This document shows, piece by piece, positions 11,308 through 19,669 of a stretch of DNA of 52,769 nucleotides; position 1 is the stretch's first letter; every line of letters begins with the position of its first letter. The notes beneath the pieces are model-generated. The model was not told where the DNA came from. It ran no database searches and worked only from the letters and a program-made list of their open reading frames with translations. The stretch covers positions 1 to 52,769 of the forward strand of contig DATKBT010000187.1 of assembly GCA_035546295.1 (NCBI GenBank). Direction: 5' to 3'. The stretch comes from DATKBT01 sp035546295 (lineage in GTDB: Bacteria > Acidobacteriota > Thermoanaerobaculia > Multivoradales > Multivoraceae). The position numbers were made by a program, and so were the translations under genes.

Positions 11308-12966
11308 GTGACGATGCGTCGTGCTCGCAGAACGATCCTCCTCGCGCTGGCCGCCCTCGCGGCGATCGCCTCCTCGTGCCCGCGGAGAGCCGGCGTCGGC
11401 GAGCCGCTCTCGCTGACCATCCTGCACACCAACGACGTCCACGCCCGCTTCCTCGAGATCGACCGGTTCGGCGGCGCCTGCCGTGAGGACGCCGACCCCG
11501 AGTCCTGCTTCGGCGGGGTCGCTCGGCGGGCGACGATGATCGAGCGGATCCGAGGCGAGGAGGAGCACGTGCTGCTGCTCGACGGCGGCGATCAGTTCCA
11601 GGGAACGCTCTTCTACTCCCGCTTCAAGGGCGAGGTCGCCGCCGAGACCATGAACCGGCTCGGTTACGACGCGATGGTGCTCGGCAACCACGAGTTCGAC
11701 GACGGACCCGAGGTGCTCGCGCGCTTCATCGCCAGGCTCCGCTTCCCCGTGATCACCACCAACCTCGACGCCTCGGAGGTTCCGGAGCTCGCCGGCGAGA
11801 TCGAGAAGAGCGCCGTGCTCGAGATCGACGGACGACGCGTCGGCCTGGTCGGGTTCGTCACCGAGGAGGTGCCGCAGCTCTCGAGCCCGGGGCCCGACCT
11901 CGCCTTCCTGCCGATCGAGGAGACCCTCACCGCCGAGGTCGAGGCGCTCGAGGGAGCGGGCGTCGACGTGATCGTCGCGCTGTCGCACGCCGGCTTCGAG
12001 CGCGACCGGCGGGTCGCGGCCGCGGTTCCCGGCATCGACGTCATCGTCGGCGGCCACACCAACACGCTGCTGTCGAACAGCGCGCCGGAGGCCGAGGGCG
12101 CCTACCCGATCGTGATCGAATCACCCCGTGGCGAGCCGGTGCTGATCGTCACCGACTTCGCCTACGGCAAGTACCTCGGCCGCCTCGACGTCACCTTCGA
12201 CGAGGCCGGCATCGCGACGAGCTGGGAGGGCGATCCGATCCTGCTCGACGTACAGGTCCTGCCCGATCCCGAGATGGCGGCCCTGATCGAGCCATACGCC
12301 GCTGAGGTGCGCGTCTATGCCTCGGAGCCGGTGGGCTCCACCGCCGTCCTGCTCGATGGCCGCGAGTCGAGCTGCCGCTTCGGCGAGTGCAACCTCGGCA
12401 ACCTGATCGCCGACGCCCTGCTGGAGGAGGGCCGCGCCCACGGGGGCGCCGACGTGGCGCTCCAGAACGGCGGCGGCATCCGCTCGAGCATCACCCCCGG
12501 ACCGGTGACCATCGGCCAGGTGCTCGAGGTCCTGCCCTTCGGCAACACGGTGAGCACCTTCGGGCTCACCGGCGTCGACCTGCTCGCCGCCCTCGAGCAC
12601 GGCGTCTCGGTGGTCGAGGATCCCGACAACGACGGCACCGGCCGCTTCCTGCAGGTCGCGGGCCTACGCTACACGTTCACCACGAACTCGCCGCCCGGCG
12701 AGCGGATCCGCAGCGTCGAGGTGTTGGAGCGCGAGCCGGCCGCGGACGGGGGCCCAGAGTGGCGGCCGCTCGACCCCGAGCGCGTCTACGGCGTGGTCTC
12801 GAACAACTTCAGCCGCGGCGGCGGCGACGGCTTCGAAGTCCTGCGCGACCGCGCGATCGACCCCTACGACCAGGGGCGCGTGGTCGCCGACGTCGTGGTC
12901 GATTCGATCAGGGCGAACAGCCCGGTGAGAGCGGAGGTGGACGGACGGATCCGCGAGGTGCCGTGA
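11308..12966 (+). CDS. Exported 5'-nucleotidase / UDP-sugar hydrolase family protein
   Basis: The 552-aa protein is a two-domain periplasmic or surface nucleotidase. A signal sequence (RRTILLALAALAAIASSC) ends at a Cys, possibly an atypical lipobox. The metallophosphatase domain shows TILHTNDVHA, DGGDQFQGT, GNHEFDDG, SHAGF and GGHTN, where the last His of GGHxH is Asn. The C-terminal 5'-nucleotidase domain has LQNGGGIRSS, LPFGN and NNFSRGGGDG, the nucleotide-binding region. The expected role is salvage of nucleosides from extracellular nucleotides. I chose GTG 11308 because AAGGAG at 11297-11302 gives a 5-nt spacing, whereas ATG 11314 would be 11 nt away. Confidence 0.92.
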   Translation: MTMRRARRTILLALAALAAIASSCPRRAGVGEPLSLTILHTNDVHARFLEIDRFGGACREDADPESCFGGVARRATMIERIRGEEEHVLLLDGGDQFQGTLFYSRFKGEVAAETMNRLGYDAMVLGNHEFDDGPEVLARFIARLRFPVITTNLDASEVPELAGEIEKSAVLEIDGRRVGLVGFVTEEVPQLSSPGPDLAFLPIEETLTAEVEALEGAGVDVIVALSHAGFERDRRVAAAVPGIDVIVGGHTNTLLSNSAPEAEGAYPIVIESPRGEPVLIVTDFAYGKYLGRLDVTFDEAGIATSWEGDPILLDVQVLPDPEMAALIEPYAAEVRVYASEPVGSTAVLLDGRESSCRFGECNLGNLIADALLEEGRAHGGADVALQNGGGIRSSITPGPVTIGQVLEVLPFGNTVSTFGLTGVDLLAALEHGVSVVEDPDNDGTGRFLQVAGLRYTFTTNSPPGERIRSVEVLEREPAADGGPEWRPLDPERVYGVVSNNFSRGGGDGFEVLRDRAIDPYDQGRVVADVVVDSIRANSPVRAEVDGRIREVP

Positions 12967-13134
12967 GCCCGGCGCGTCCCCGCCCCGGGGGTCACTCCGG
13001 GTCTCGGAGCGCCCTCGCGCCGGCCAGAGCGCTGCCAGTGTCACCGCTCGCCAGGCGCCGGCGCGGTCATCGCCGCGGGAGTCCGGATCCGCGACCCAGC
13101 CGGTGTCGCGCCTGCCGTAAGATCGCGGTCACGA

Positions 13135-15932
13135 ATGCCCCTACAGCCTGGCTCGAGACTCGGGCACTACCAGATCGTCTCCTCCCTCGGCGCCGGAGGC
13201 ATGGGGGAGGTCTACCGCGCCGCCGACACCAGGCTCGGACGCGAGGTGGCGATCAAGGTGCTGCCCGAGTCCGTGGCCGGGCACGCGGAGCGACTGGCCC
13301 GCTTCGAGCGCGAGGCGCGGGTCCTGGCCTCGCTCAACCACGCGGGCATCGCCACCCTCCACGGCTTCGAGACCGAGAACGACGTTCCCTTCCTGGTCAT
13401 GGAGCTGGTCGAGGGCGAGACCCTCGCCGAGCGCATCCACCGCGGACCCGTCCCGGTCGAGAGCGCGCTGCCGCTGTTCCTGCAGATCGCCGAGGCGCTC
13501 GAGGTCGCCCACGAGAGGGGGGTCGTCCACCGCGACCTCAAACCGGCCAACGTCAAGGTCTCGCCCGAGGGGCGGGTCAAGGTCCTCGACTTCGGGTTGG
13601 CGAAGGCGCTCGATCCGCTGATCGAGGCGGGCGGGTCGGGGGCGCCGGCCCTGTCACTGTCGCCGACCCTGACCCTCGCCGCCACCAGGCGCGGGGAGAT
13701 CCTGGGCACCGCGTCCTACATGGCCCCGGAGCAGGCCCGAGGCCAGCCGGTCGACCGCCGGGCCGACGTCTGGGCCTTCGGCGTCCGCCTCTTCGAGGCC
13801 CTCACGGGCCGCGGCGTCTTCGCCGGCGGGACGGTCACCGACACCCTCGCGAGGGTGCTGCAGAGCGAGCCCGACTGGGGAGACCTGCCGTCGCGCACTC
13901 CGCCCGCGCTGCGGGACCTCCTGCGGCGCTGCCTCGAGAAGGACGCGAGGGAGCGCCTGCGCGACATGGGCGAGGCGCGGATCCTGATCGGCCGACTGCT
14001 GGCCGACCCCGACAGCCTGACCGCGCCTGCCGCCGACGCACCGGCGACCGGCTCGCGGCGAGCGGTGGTCGCCTGGAGCGCGGCCGCGCTCGCGGTGGGC
14101 GTCGCGGCGGGCGCCCTGCTCTCCGGCGCCCTCGCTCGACTCGGCTCGGAGGTCGCGACGGACCGGCACCCCGTTCGCTTCACCGTCGGCGACGCGACGG
14201 GTGGTCCCATCGCGGAGCTCAGCGACTTCGCGCTCTCCCCAGACGGCTCCCAGCTCGTCTACGTCGTCGGCACCGGGGAGGAGGGCCTGCTCTACCGTCG
14301 TTCGCTCGCGGAATTCGACGCCGCGGCGGTGCCGCTCGCAGGCACCGAGGGCGGGCAATACCCCTTCTTCTCGCCGGATGGCGAGTGGGTCGGGTTTTCC
14401 TCGGGCCCGGCGGTCAGCGCACCCTGTCGAGGGTGAACCTCGTGGATGGCAGCGTGAACCCGGTCACCCGCCAGCCGCACAGCGGCCACCGCGCGGCCTG
14501 GAACGCGCGCGGCGAGCTGATCCTGGGCAACCAGCGCGACGGGTTGCAGATTTTCCGGCCCGAAGCCGAAGCGCTCGAGTTCGTCATCGAGCCTGCCGCC
14601 GCCATCGGCAGTTTCTTCGACGATCTGGACGCCGACGATCGCCAGAGGAGCCGTCTGGGAGAGATCAGCGGGGATGCGCAGGCGTACCTGCACCCCGAGT
14701 GGCTCCCCGACGGACGCACCGTCCTCTACACCGTGCTGAAGATCCGCGGCCAGGACCCGGAGATCGCATTACTCGACATCGAGACCGGGGAGACGCGGAC
14801 GCTGCTCGAGAGCGGCACCGGAGCCCGCTATTCACCGAGCAGGCACCTCGTCTACGGCCATCGGGGGGACCTGCGGGCGGTTCCCTTCGACGCCAGCCGC
14901 CGCGAGATCACGGGCGAGTCGAGGATCGTCGTCCCGGGTGTGCGCATGAACGCCCTCGGGCAGGTCTTCTTCAGCCTCGCCGCGGACGGCACGCTGGCCT
15001 ACGTGCCGGGAGAGGCCGTGGACACCAGCCAGGACGCGCTGGTCTGGCTCGACGAACAGGGCCGCGAGCTCTCGATCCTCGCCGAGGGGTTCTACGAGGA
15101 CGTGAACATCTCGCCGGACGGCCGGCGGGTCGCCGCCACGATGATGGCCGAAGGCTCGGGCGAGGCCTCGATCGTGGTCTTCGACGAAGCCGGCAACCGC
15201 GCTCGGGTCACCTACCAGGAGGCGTCGGTCCGGAATCCGGTCTGGCACGTCGACTCCCGGGACCTCTTCTTCGCCGGCGGGATGGGGCCGAGCCGCTCGC
15301 TCCCCCACCGGATCACCGTCGACGGCGCCATCCGCGCCGCCGCGCCGGTGACCGGCGTCGTCGCCGAGAACTTTCCCGCCCTGCCGGAGGCGGTCTCGCC
15401 GGATGGCCGGGAGCTGATCTACACCGAGTTCAACCGGGGGCGCCGCGACTACGACGTGGCGGCGGTCGACCTCGAGCGGGGCGAGCGGCGTGTCCTGCTC
15501 GGTTCGGCCTTCAACGAGACGCTTCCCCGCGTCTCACCCGACGGTCGGCTCCTGGCCTATGTGTCGGATCGCGAAGGCGAACGCCGGGTCTACGTGACCA
15601 CCTACCCGGAGCCCGGCGCTCACCTGCTGGTTTCTCCGGGGCTCGCCAGCTACCCCCAGTGGAGCGCCGACGGGGAACGCCTCTACTACCACAGCGAGGG
15701 CGCAGACGCCTTCGCCGCCCGGATCGAGCGCGGGCCGGAGCTGCGGGTCGGCGCGAGGGAGAAGCTCTTCAATAGCGCTCGCTTCTCGCTCGGCAACGGC
15801 TGGGAGGTGACTCCCGACGGGCGCTTCCTGATGGCTCGCGTCGCCTCCGACGAGGAGGCGCCAGCCGGCGCGCGCATCCACGTCGTGCTCGGCTTCGACG
15901 ACGAGCTCAGGCAGAAGGCGCCGGCGAGGTAG
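13135..15932 (+). pseudogene. Ser/Thr protein kinase-PD40 propeller protein, split by a frameshift
   Basis: As read, the first frame gives a 433-aa kinase stopping at 14436; the remainder is open in another frame to 15932. The kinase is complete: LGAGGMGEVY, VAIKVL, HRDLKPANVKV, DFGLAKA and YMAPEQARG. A transmembrane helix follows at about 315-340, and then beta-propeller repeats (FALSPDGSQLVYV, FFSPDGEWVGF; after the break NISPDGRRVAA and RVSPDGRLLAYVSD). Adding one T to the TTTT run at 14395-14398 restores a continuous GFFLGPGGQ junction and a protein of about 932 aa, typical of acidobacterial kinase-TolB-like fusions. It is either a real one-base deletion or a homopolymer sequencing error. 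A truncated kinase with its transmembrane helix could still be made. Confidence 0.88.
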
Positions 15933-16523
15933 GCCGCCTCTCGGCTCCCGAAGCGGAGCCGAGGAACGACGATGTCTCGGGGGGCGACGCCAGCGCGCGC
16001 GCCAGAGGATCCGCCGCTCTTGAGCCAATCGCGCTGCACCGCCCGCGGCGGGCGGTCTCTGGTGGGCGACGCGCAGACTGACGCCCTCCCGGCAGGGTAG
16101 CTTGCTGAGCTCGAGCATGTGCCTCTTGACGAACCTACGCGTCGCCGTCGATTCGTCGCGTTGGGCCGCACGGAACTGGCCGCTCAGGTCGAGTCGGTGC
16201 CGCGCAGCTTCATCTCGCCCGAGAGCATGGCCTTGACTCCGCTCACGCTCGGCCAGCCCCTGCGGGGTCTCCACACCAGGCCTTCCTTGCAGCGAGGAGG
16301 AGAGGCACGCGCCGATGCTAGCCCGCAGGGCAGCGGCCGGACCCTCCGGGCCTTCGCCAGGCTCGCCGCCGTGCGGCAGCCCCCGGCACCCCGCCGAGCT
16401 CAGGGGCTGGTCAGGCAAACCATCCAGGCCTTCGCCAGGCTCGCCGCCGTGCGGCAGCCAACCTCTGACATCGCCGGAAGCCGCTGCGAGCCGAGGGCGT
16501 CGGAGTCGCCGCGAGCCCGGGGC
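15933..16523. other. Gene-free stretch with a 33-bp direct repeat
   Basis: No open frame here has convincing protein character. The only structure I see is the pair of 33-bp direct repeats at 16349-16381 and 16427-16459. The stretch separates the broken kinase gene from the 3' end of the convergent toxin gene and may be remnant DNA. Confidence 0.45.
16349..16459. repeat. Two 33-bp direct repeats 78 bp apart
   Basis: The unit beginning GGCCTTCGCCAGGCTCGCC occupies 16349-16381 and recurs at 16427-16459 without mismatch. Within it, GGCTCGCCGCC lies beside GTGCGGCAGCC. The exact copies imply recent duplication or conversion. No coding role is apparent. Confidence 0.75.
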
Positions 16524-16802
16524 TCAACGACCCCGCCGCAGCAGTCGATAGGTCTCTTCGTAGATCCGCCGGCGGGGCCCGACCGCCACGACCTCGATCA
16601 CGCCCCGCCGTACGATGCGGTAGATCACCCGGTAGCGGCCGACTCGGTAGCTCCTCAGGCCTTCGAGCTCGTCCTTCAGCGCCTTGCCGGCGTGAGGGTC
16701 CGCGAGCACGGCGATCAGTGCGGCCCGCACCTTGCCCTTGATCTCGGGGTGGAGGCCGCGGAGCCGCTCCGTGACGGCGGTCGGGATGCGCAGGCGTCGC
16801 AA
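16524..16802 (-). CDS. RelE/ParE-type toxin
   Basis: The 92-aa basic protein has the compact RelE/ParE fold signature: RLRGLHPEIKGKVRAAL, then KALKDELEGLRSYRVGRYRV, then IYRIVRRGVIEVVAVGPRR. RelE members cleave mRNA at the ribosome and ParE members poison gyrase; the sequence does not decide between them. The usual GHRxxIY end reads GPRRRIYEE. I start at TTG 16802, giving MRRLRIPTAV; upstream residues in the frame are not family-like. It follows the antitoxin by 31 bp, in the usual antitoxin-first order, and should be co-transcribed with it. Confidence 0.8.
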   Translation of the reverse strand: MRRLRIPTAVTERLRGLHPEIKGKVRAALIAVLADPHAGKALKDELEGLRSYRVGRYRVIYRIVRRGVIEVVAVGPRRRIYEETYRLLRRGR

Positions 16803-16833
16803 GCTCCCCTCGCGGCGGGGACGGTGCCTCGGC

Positions 16834-17097
16834 TCAGTCCTCGAACAGCTCGTCGAGAGTGTAGAGATCCGCGTCTCCCCGCTCGAGCGCGGCCAGCCCC
16901 TCCCGGATCTCGGACCCCAGCCCGTCGTCGAGCCGAATCGCCACCGTCTCGCGCCAGCTTTCAAACTCGTCCGGGCTCACGAGCACGGCCACCGGGACGC
17001 CGTTTCGAGTGATTACGACCTCCCGATCGGTGGCCAGGACCTCATCCACGAGGGCGCTGAGCTTCATCTTCGCCTCGGAAAGGGAGAGGGTTTTCAT
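16834..17097 (-). CDS. Phd/YefM-type antitoxin
   Basis: This 87-aa protein has the classical Phd/YefM N-terminal DNA-binding half (MKTLSLSEAKMKLSALVDEV, then REVVITRNGVPVAVLVSPDEF) and an acidic C-terminal tail (ERGDADLYTLDELFED) that would wrap the toxin. ATG 17097 is the natural start; longer upstream extensions look non-coding. It precedes a RelE/ParE-like toxin. A perfect inverted repeat at 17116-17137, just upstream of the start, is a good candidate operator for autorepression. Confidence 0.88.
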   Translation of the reverse strand: MKTLSLSEAKMKLSALVDEVLATDREVVITRNGVPVAVLVSPDEFESWRETVAIRLDDGLGSEIREGLAALERGDADLYTLDELFED

Positions 17098-17115
17098 CTC
17101 GGCGACTGCAGACCT

Positions 17116-17137
17116 GAATTCGGACCACCCCGAATTC
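17116..17137. promoter_or_regulatory. Inverted repeat, candidate antitoxin operator
   Basis: GAATTCGG (17116-17123) and CCGAATTC (17130-17137) form a perfect 8-bp inverted repeat around a 6-bp spacer, 19 bp upstream of the antitoxin ATG. Phd/YefM antitoxins characteristically repress their own promoter through such palindromes. I did not identify convincing -35 and -10 boxes. Confidence 0.55.
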
Positions 17138-17252
17138 GGGTCGACTCTATCGCAAGCCCGCCACGCTCCCCTGCTGGATCGTGCTGGCCTTGTTGGGCGT
17201 CGGGCTGATTCGGCGCTTCGGAGGCGCGCTGCGAAGGTCGGGTTCGAGTGCG

Positions 17253-17909
17253 CTAGAACAGGCCTCCATCCTCGATGCGCAGGTTGATCTCCACGTGGTC
17301 GATGCCGTCGCGCTTCGTGACCGGCCGCACGCCGCCGAACATGCCGGCGCGCCGTGATGCTTCGCGCTCGCGCGCGCCGAGTTTCGGGTCGTCCTCGAAC
17401 TGCAGCGACGTCGTCCACCGGCGGGGCAGGTCGGGGCCCTCCAGATGCAGGTGTACGTGCTGCGGCACCGTGGCGTTGGGGTAGGACCCCGGACGAATCG
17501 TGTGGAAGGTGAAGCGGCCCTCCGCGTCGGTCACCGCCCATCCCTTGAGGCGCCACGAATGAGCACCCGCCGACGGCACGTCGTACACGCCGGTGTGATC
17601 GGTCTGGTAGGCAAAGACCGTGATGCCCGCGGGTGCCGGCGTGCGGCCGTCGGTCTGATACACCCGGCCGTTGATCACCAGCGGCGTCCCGGGCTCGTTC
17701 TCCGGTGCGATGCGAGACACCGAACCGACGCGCGCCGGCTTCTCGGCTTGCGCGCGCTCGTACGCGCGAACGAACTCGCGATCCTGGGCCGCGCCGGGCA
17801 GTGCATGACAGGCGAGCGAGAGACTGACGGCGGCGAGAGCGGCAATGCGAGCTTTGCGGGTGTGGCCGCGCCGGACGACGCCGGCGAGCCTATGGAACCT
17901 GGTGCGCAT
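17253..17909 (-). CDS. Exported intradiol dioxygenase-like protein
   Basis: The 218-aa protein resembles protocatechuate 3,4-dioxygenase-type (intradiol) domains, which are non-haem Fe(III) enzymes or secreted relatives. It starts with basic residues and a hydrophobic stretch ending ALPGAAQD, so it is exported. Conserved elements are VINGRVYQTDG, YQTDHTGVYD (first Tyr region), TIRPGSYPNATVPQHVHLHL (second Tyr and the two metal His) and DHVEINL near the end. Secreted members are often of unknown substrate, so I do not assign an aromatic pathway. ATG 17909 has AGGAG eight bases upstream. No catabolic partners are nearby. Confidence 0.85.
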   Translation of the reverse strand: MRTRFHRLAGVVRRGHTRKARIAALAAVSLSLACHALPGAAQDREFVRAYERAQAEKPARVGSVSRIAPENEPGTPLVINGRVYQTDGRTPAPAGITVFAYQTDHTGVYDVPSAGAHSWRLKGWAVTDAEGRFTFHTIRPGSYPNATVPQHVHLHLEGPDLPRRWTTSLQFEDDPKLGAREREASRRAGMFGGVRPVTKRDGIDHVEINLRIEDGGLF

Positions 17910-18104
17910 CAGAACAACTCCTTCGCTATGAATGACCCGTCCGGCGGCGCCGACAGATCCGCCGCACGCTTCAGAAGGATCTCCGCGCCGGGCAGCGCGC
18001 GGGCGGCGAGCATCAAGAGAGTGATCACGTCCCCTTTCGAGCGAGCCGCGCAGCGTCGCGCGCCGGTGACGCGGCGCCTCATCAGCCGGGCGGCCGAGGG
18101 ACAG

Positions 18105-18180
18105 GCATATGGACTAGGGATATGGACAAGGGATAGGGACTAGGGATAGGGACTAGGGATAGGGATAGAGGGATAAGGAG
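18105..18180. repeat. Degenerate TAGGGA-rich tandem array
   Basis: The sequence repeats imperfect GGGATA / GGGACTA units about ten times, giving many GGG triplets at short spacing on the plus strand. The left part lies in the gap upstream of the dioxygenase-like gene. The right part overlaps the reconstructed 3' end of the decayed VapC-like gene. The array is G-quadruplex-capable in principle. It is too short and degenerate, and too internal, to be a telomere. Confidence 0.75.
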
Positions 18181-18544
18181 AGATCAAGATCGTACTCCGG
18201 AATCGAAGGATCTCGGGTGACGAAAGGTTCGCTTCTCGAGAGAGGCCTGCGCCACCAGCATCCGATCGAAGGGGTCGCGGTGGATCATCGGCAGCCGTGC
18301 CACTTCGTGAGCGTGACGAATGCTCACCGGGAGCTCGAGGAACGATTCCGCGTCGAGGACCACGTCGAAGTCGGACGGGATCTCCACCTTCCCGATCGCC
18401 TCCTTGATGCGGATCTCCCAGATCACGACTGCGCTGAGGTAGATGGTGTTCTGCGGATCCGTGATGGCGTCCCTTGCAGATACCGCGAGCGACGGATCAT
18501 CACCCAGCCAACAGCAGAGCGTGGGTGCCGAGCACGAGGTTCAT
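18153..18544 (-). pseudogene. Decayed VapC-like PIN-domain toxin
   Basis: Read with frameshifts, this is a PIN-domain ribonuclease toxin of about 130 aa. ATG 18544 gives MNLVLGTHALL, where family members have LDTHALL; the first catalytic Asp is Gly. The frame hits TGA at codon 15. In the next frame it continues WLGDDPSLAVSARDAI and then IWEIRIKEAIGKVEI, LPMIHRDPFDRMLVAQA. Near the end a second shift is needed to read FVTRDPSIPEYDLDLS, ending at 18153 inside the TAGGGA array. The open frame 18184-18426 is only the middle part. The start overlaps the antitoxin stop as ATGA, the relic of translational coupling. Confidence 0.88.
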
Positions 18545-18779
18545 CCCTCGACGAGGTCGAGAGACTCGGCGAGATCCTCCGGCCATTCCTGAAGTCGTCA
18601 GCGACTCGGATCCGGCCCCTCAATGCGCCGGGCCGCCGCGGCCGCACGGCTGCTCGATCGGCACGAGCTTCGCGATCGGCCTTCCGGCGCGACCGATCGT
18701 CACTTCCTCCCCATTCCTCGACCCGGCGGAGGAGAGCCGAGAGATGAGCCTTGGCGTACGAGATCGTGGTGACGGACAC
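18541..18779 (-). pseudogene. Decayed Phd/YefM-type antitoxin partner of the PIN toxin
   Basis: From GTG 18779 the frame reads SVTTISYAKAHLSALLRRVE. One extra base then shifts it, and the next frame continues NGEEVTIGRAGRPIAKLVPI and then EQP. A further shift gives RPGALRGRIRVADDF, and a third gives EWPEDLAESLDLVEG before TGA 18541-18543. All segments match a single Phd/YefM antitoxin of about 80 aa, so at least three indels have broken it. With the neighbouring toxin also broken, the module is dead. Confidence 0.88.
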
Positions 18780-18916
18780 CCATCGATCAGACCAGATCTG
18801 GCGGTCTTCCTCCGCCGGCCCAGCCTGGGGCGGCCTCGTCGGGTGGACCTGTTAACGTCGCGGTAGGCGCAGCGTAGAGGGAGTGGCCATGCCGAGACTA
18901 GCCTGCCTGAGCGGTC

Positions 18917-19669
18917 GTGGAGCTCCTCCTCGTTCATCGGGGGCCCGTGCGTAGCGACGCCGGCGGAAGTGGCGCACCGGCATCTTTGGTGCGTGAAGCC
19001 CGTATCGCCGGGTTCTGTTATCTCGCGGTCATCGCTGGGGGCGTGTTTGCCGCGCTCTTCGTGCGCGAGCGGCTCATCGTGAATGGCGACGCGGCTGCCA
19101 CGGCGAGCGCCATCGCCGCCAACGAGGCGCTGTGGAGGTGGGGGATCGCGATTCACCTCGTCTACCTCCTTCCGGGCGCGGCGTTCGGCGTCATCCTCTA
19201 CCGGATCTTCGCGCCCGTGCAGCCGACGCTTGCGCTGCTCGCGCTCGTCCTCCAGATGTGCGACGTGGGGATCGAGGCGTTGCTGCTGGTTTGCCTCAGC
19301 GTGCCGCTCGCCCTGGGCGGCGAGGGGGGACCCTTCGCAGCGCTGGCCGGGGAGCAACGCGAGGCGCTGGGTTACCTCGCCGTGCGCCTCTTCTCCACCG
19401 GCTGGAGCTTCGCGCTGCTGCTGTTCTCGGGCTTCTGCGCGCTCATCGGTGTGCTCATCCTGCGCTCGCGGCTCGTACCGCGACCGATCGGCCCGCTGAT
19501 GATCGCGGCAGGCGCCGGCTACTTCGCGAGCGCCTTGATCGGGATCCTGGCGCCCCAGCACTCCTCCCTCGCCGGTTGGCTCATGCTGCCGTGCTTCGTG
19601 GGGGAGCTGTCCCTCGGCCTCTGGCTCACCGCGAAGGGAGTCGCAGCTCGGGAGCCGCTGACGGCGTGA
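18917..19669 (+). CDS. DUF4386-family integral membrane protein
   Basis: The 250-aa protein has about six hydrophobic helices and the DUF4386 pattern: ARIAGFCYLAVIAGGVFAAL, DAAATASAIAANEALWRWGI and LYRIFAPVQPTLALLALVLQ. The function of the family is unknown. GTG 18917 has no clear ribosome-binding site; GTG 18948, just behind a run of G, could be the real start without affecting the membrane domain. Its TGA overlaps the GTG of the following dehydrogenase (GTGA), so the two genes were translationally coupled. Confidence 0.82.
   Translation: MELLLVHRGPVRSDAGGSGAPASLVREARIAGFCYLAVIAGGVFAALFVRERLIVNGDAAATASAIAANEALWRWGIAIHLVYLLPGAAFGVILYRIFAPVQPTLALLALVLQMCDVGIEALLLVCLSVPLALGGEGGPFAALAGEQREALGYLAVRLFSTGWSFALLLFSGFCALIGVLILRSRLVPRPIGPLMIAAGAGYFASALIGILAPQHSSLAGWLMLPCFVGELSLGLWLTAKGVAAREPLTA

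Noticed and set aside
16119..17012. 297-aa plus-strand open frame over the RelE-like toxin
   Set aside because: No protein character; it contains the 33-bp repeats and mirrors the toxin-antitoxin genes.
18105..18180. Telomere or replication-end reading of the TAGGGA repeats
   Set aside because: The array is short, degenerate, internal, and flanked by ordinary genes.
19132..19665. Plus-strand extension of the dehydrogenase frame upstream into the DUF4386 gene
   Set aside because: The extension is Arg/Pro-rich shadow sequence; the dehydrogenase begins naturally at GTG 19666.
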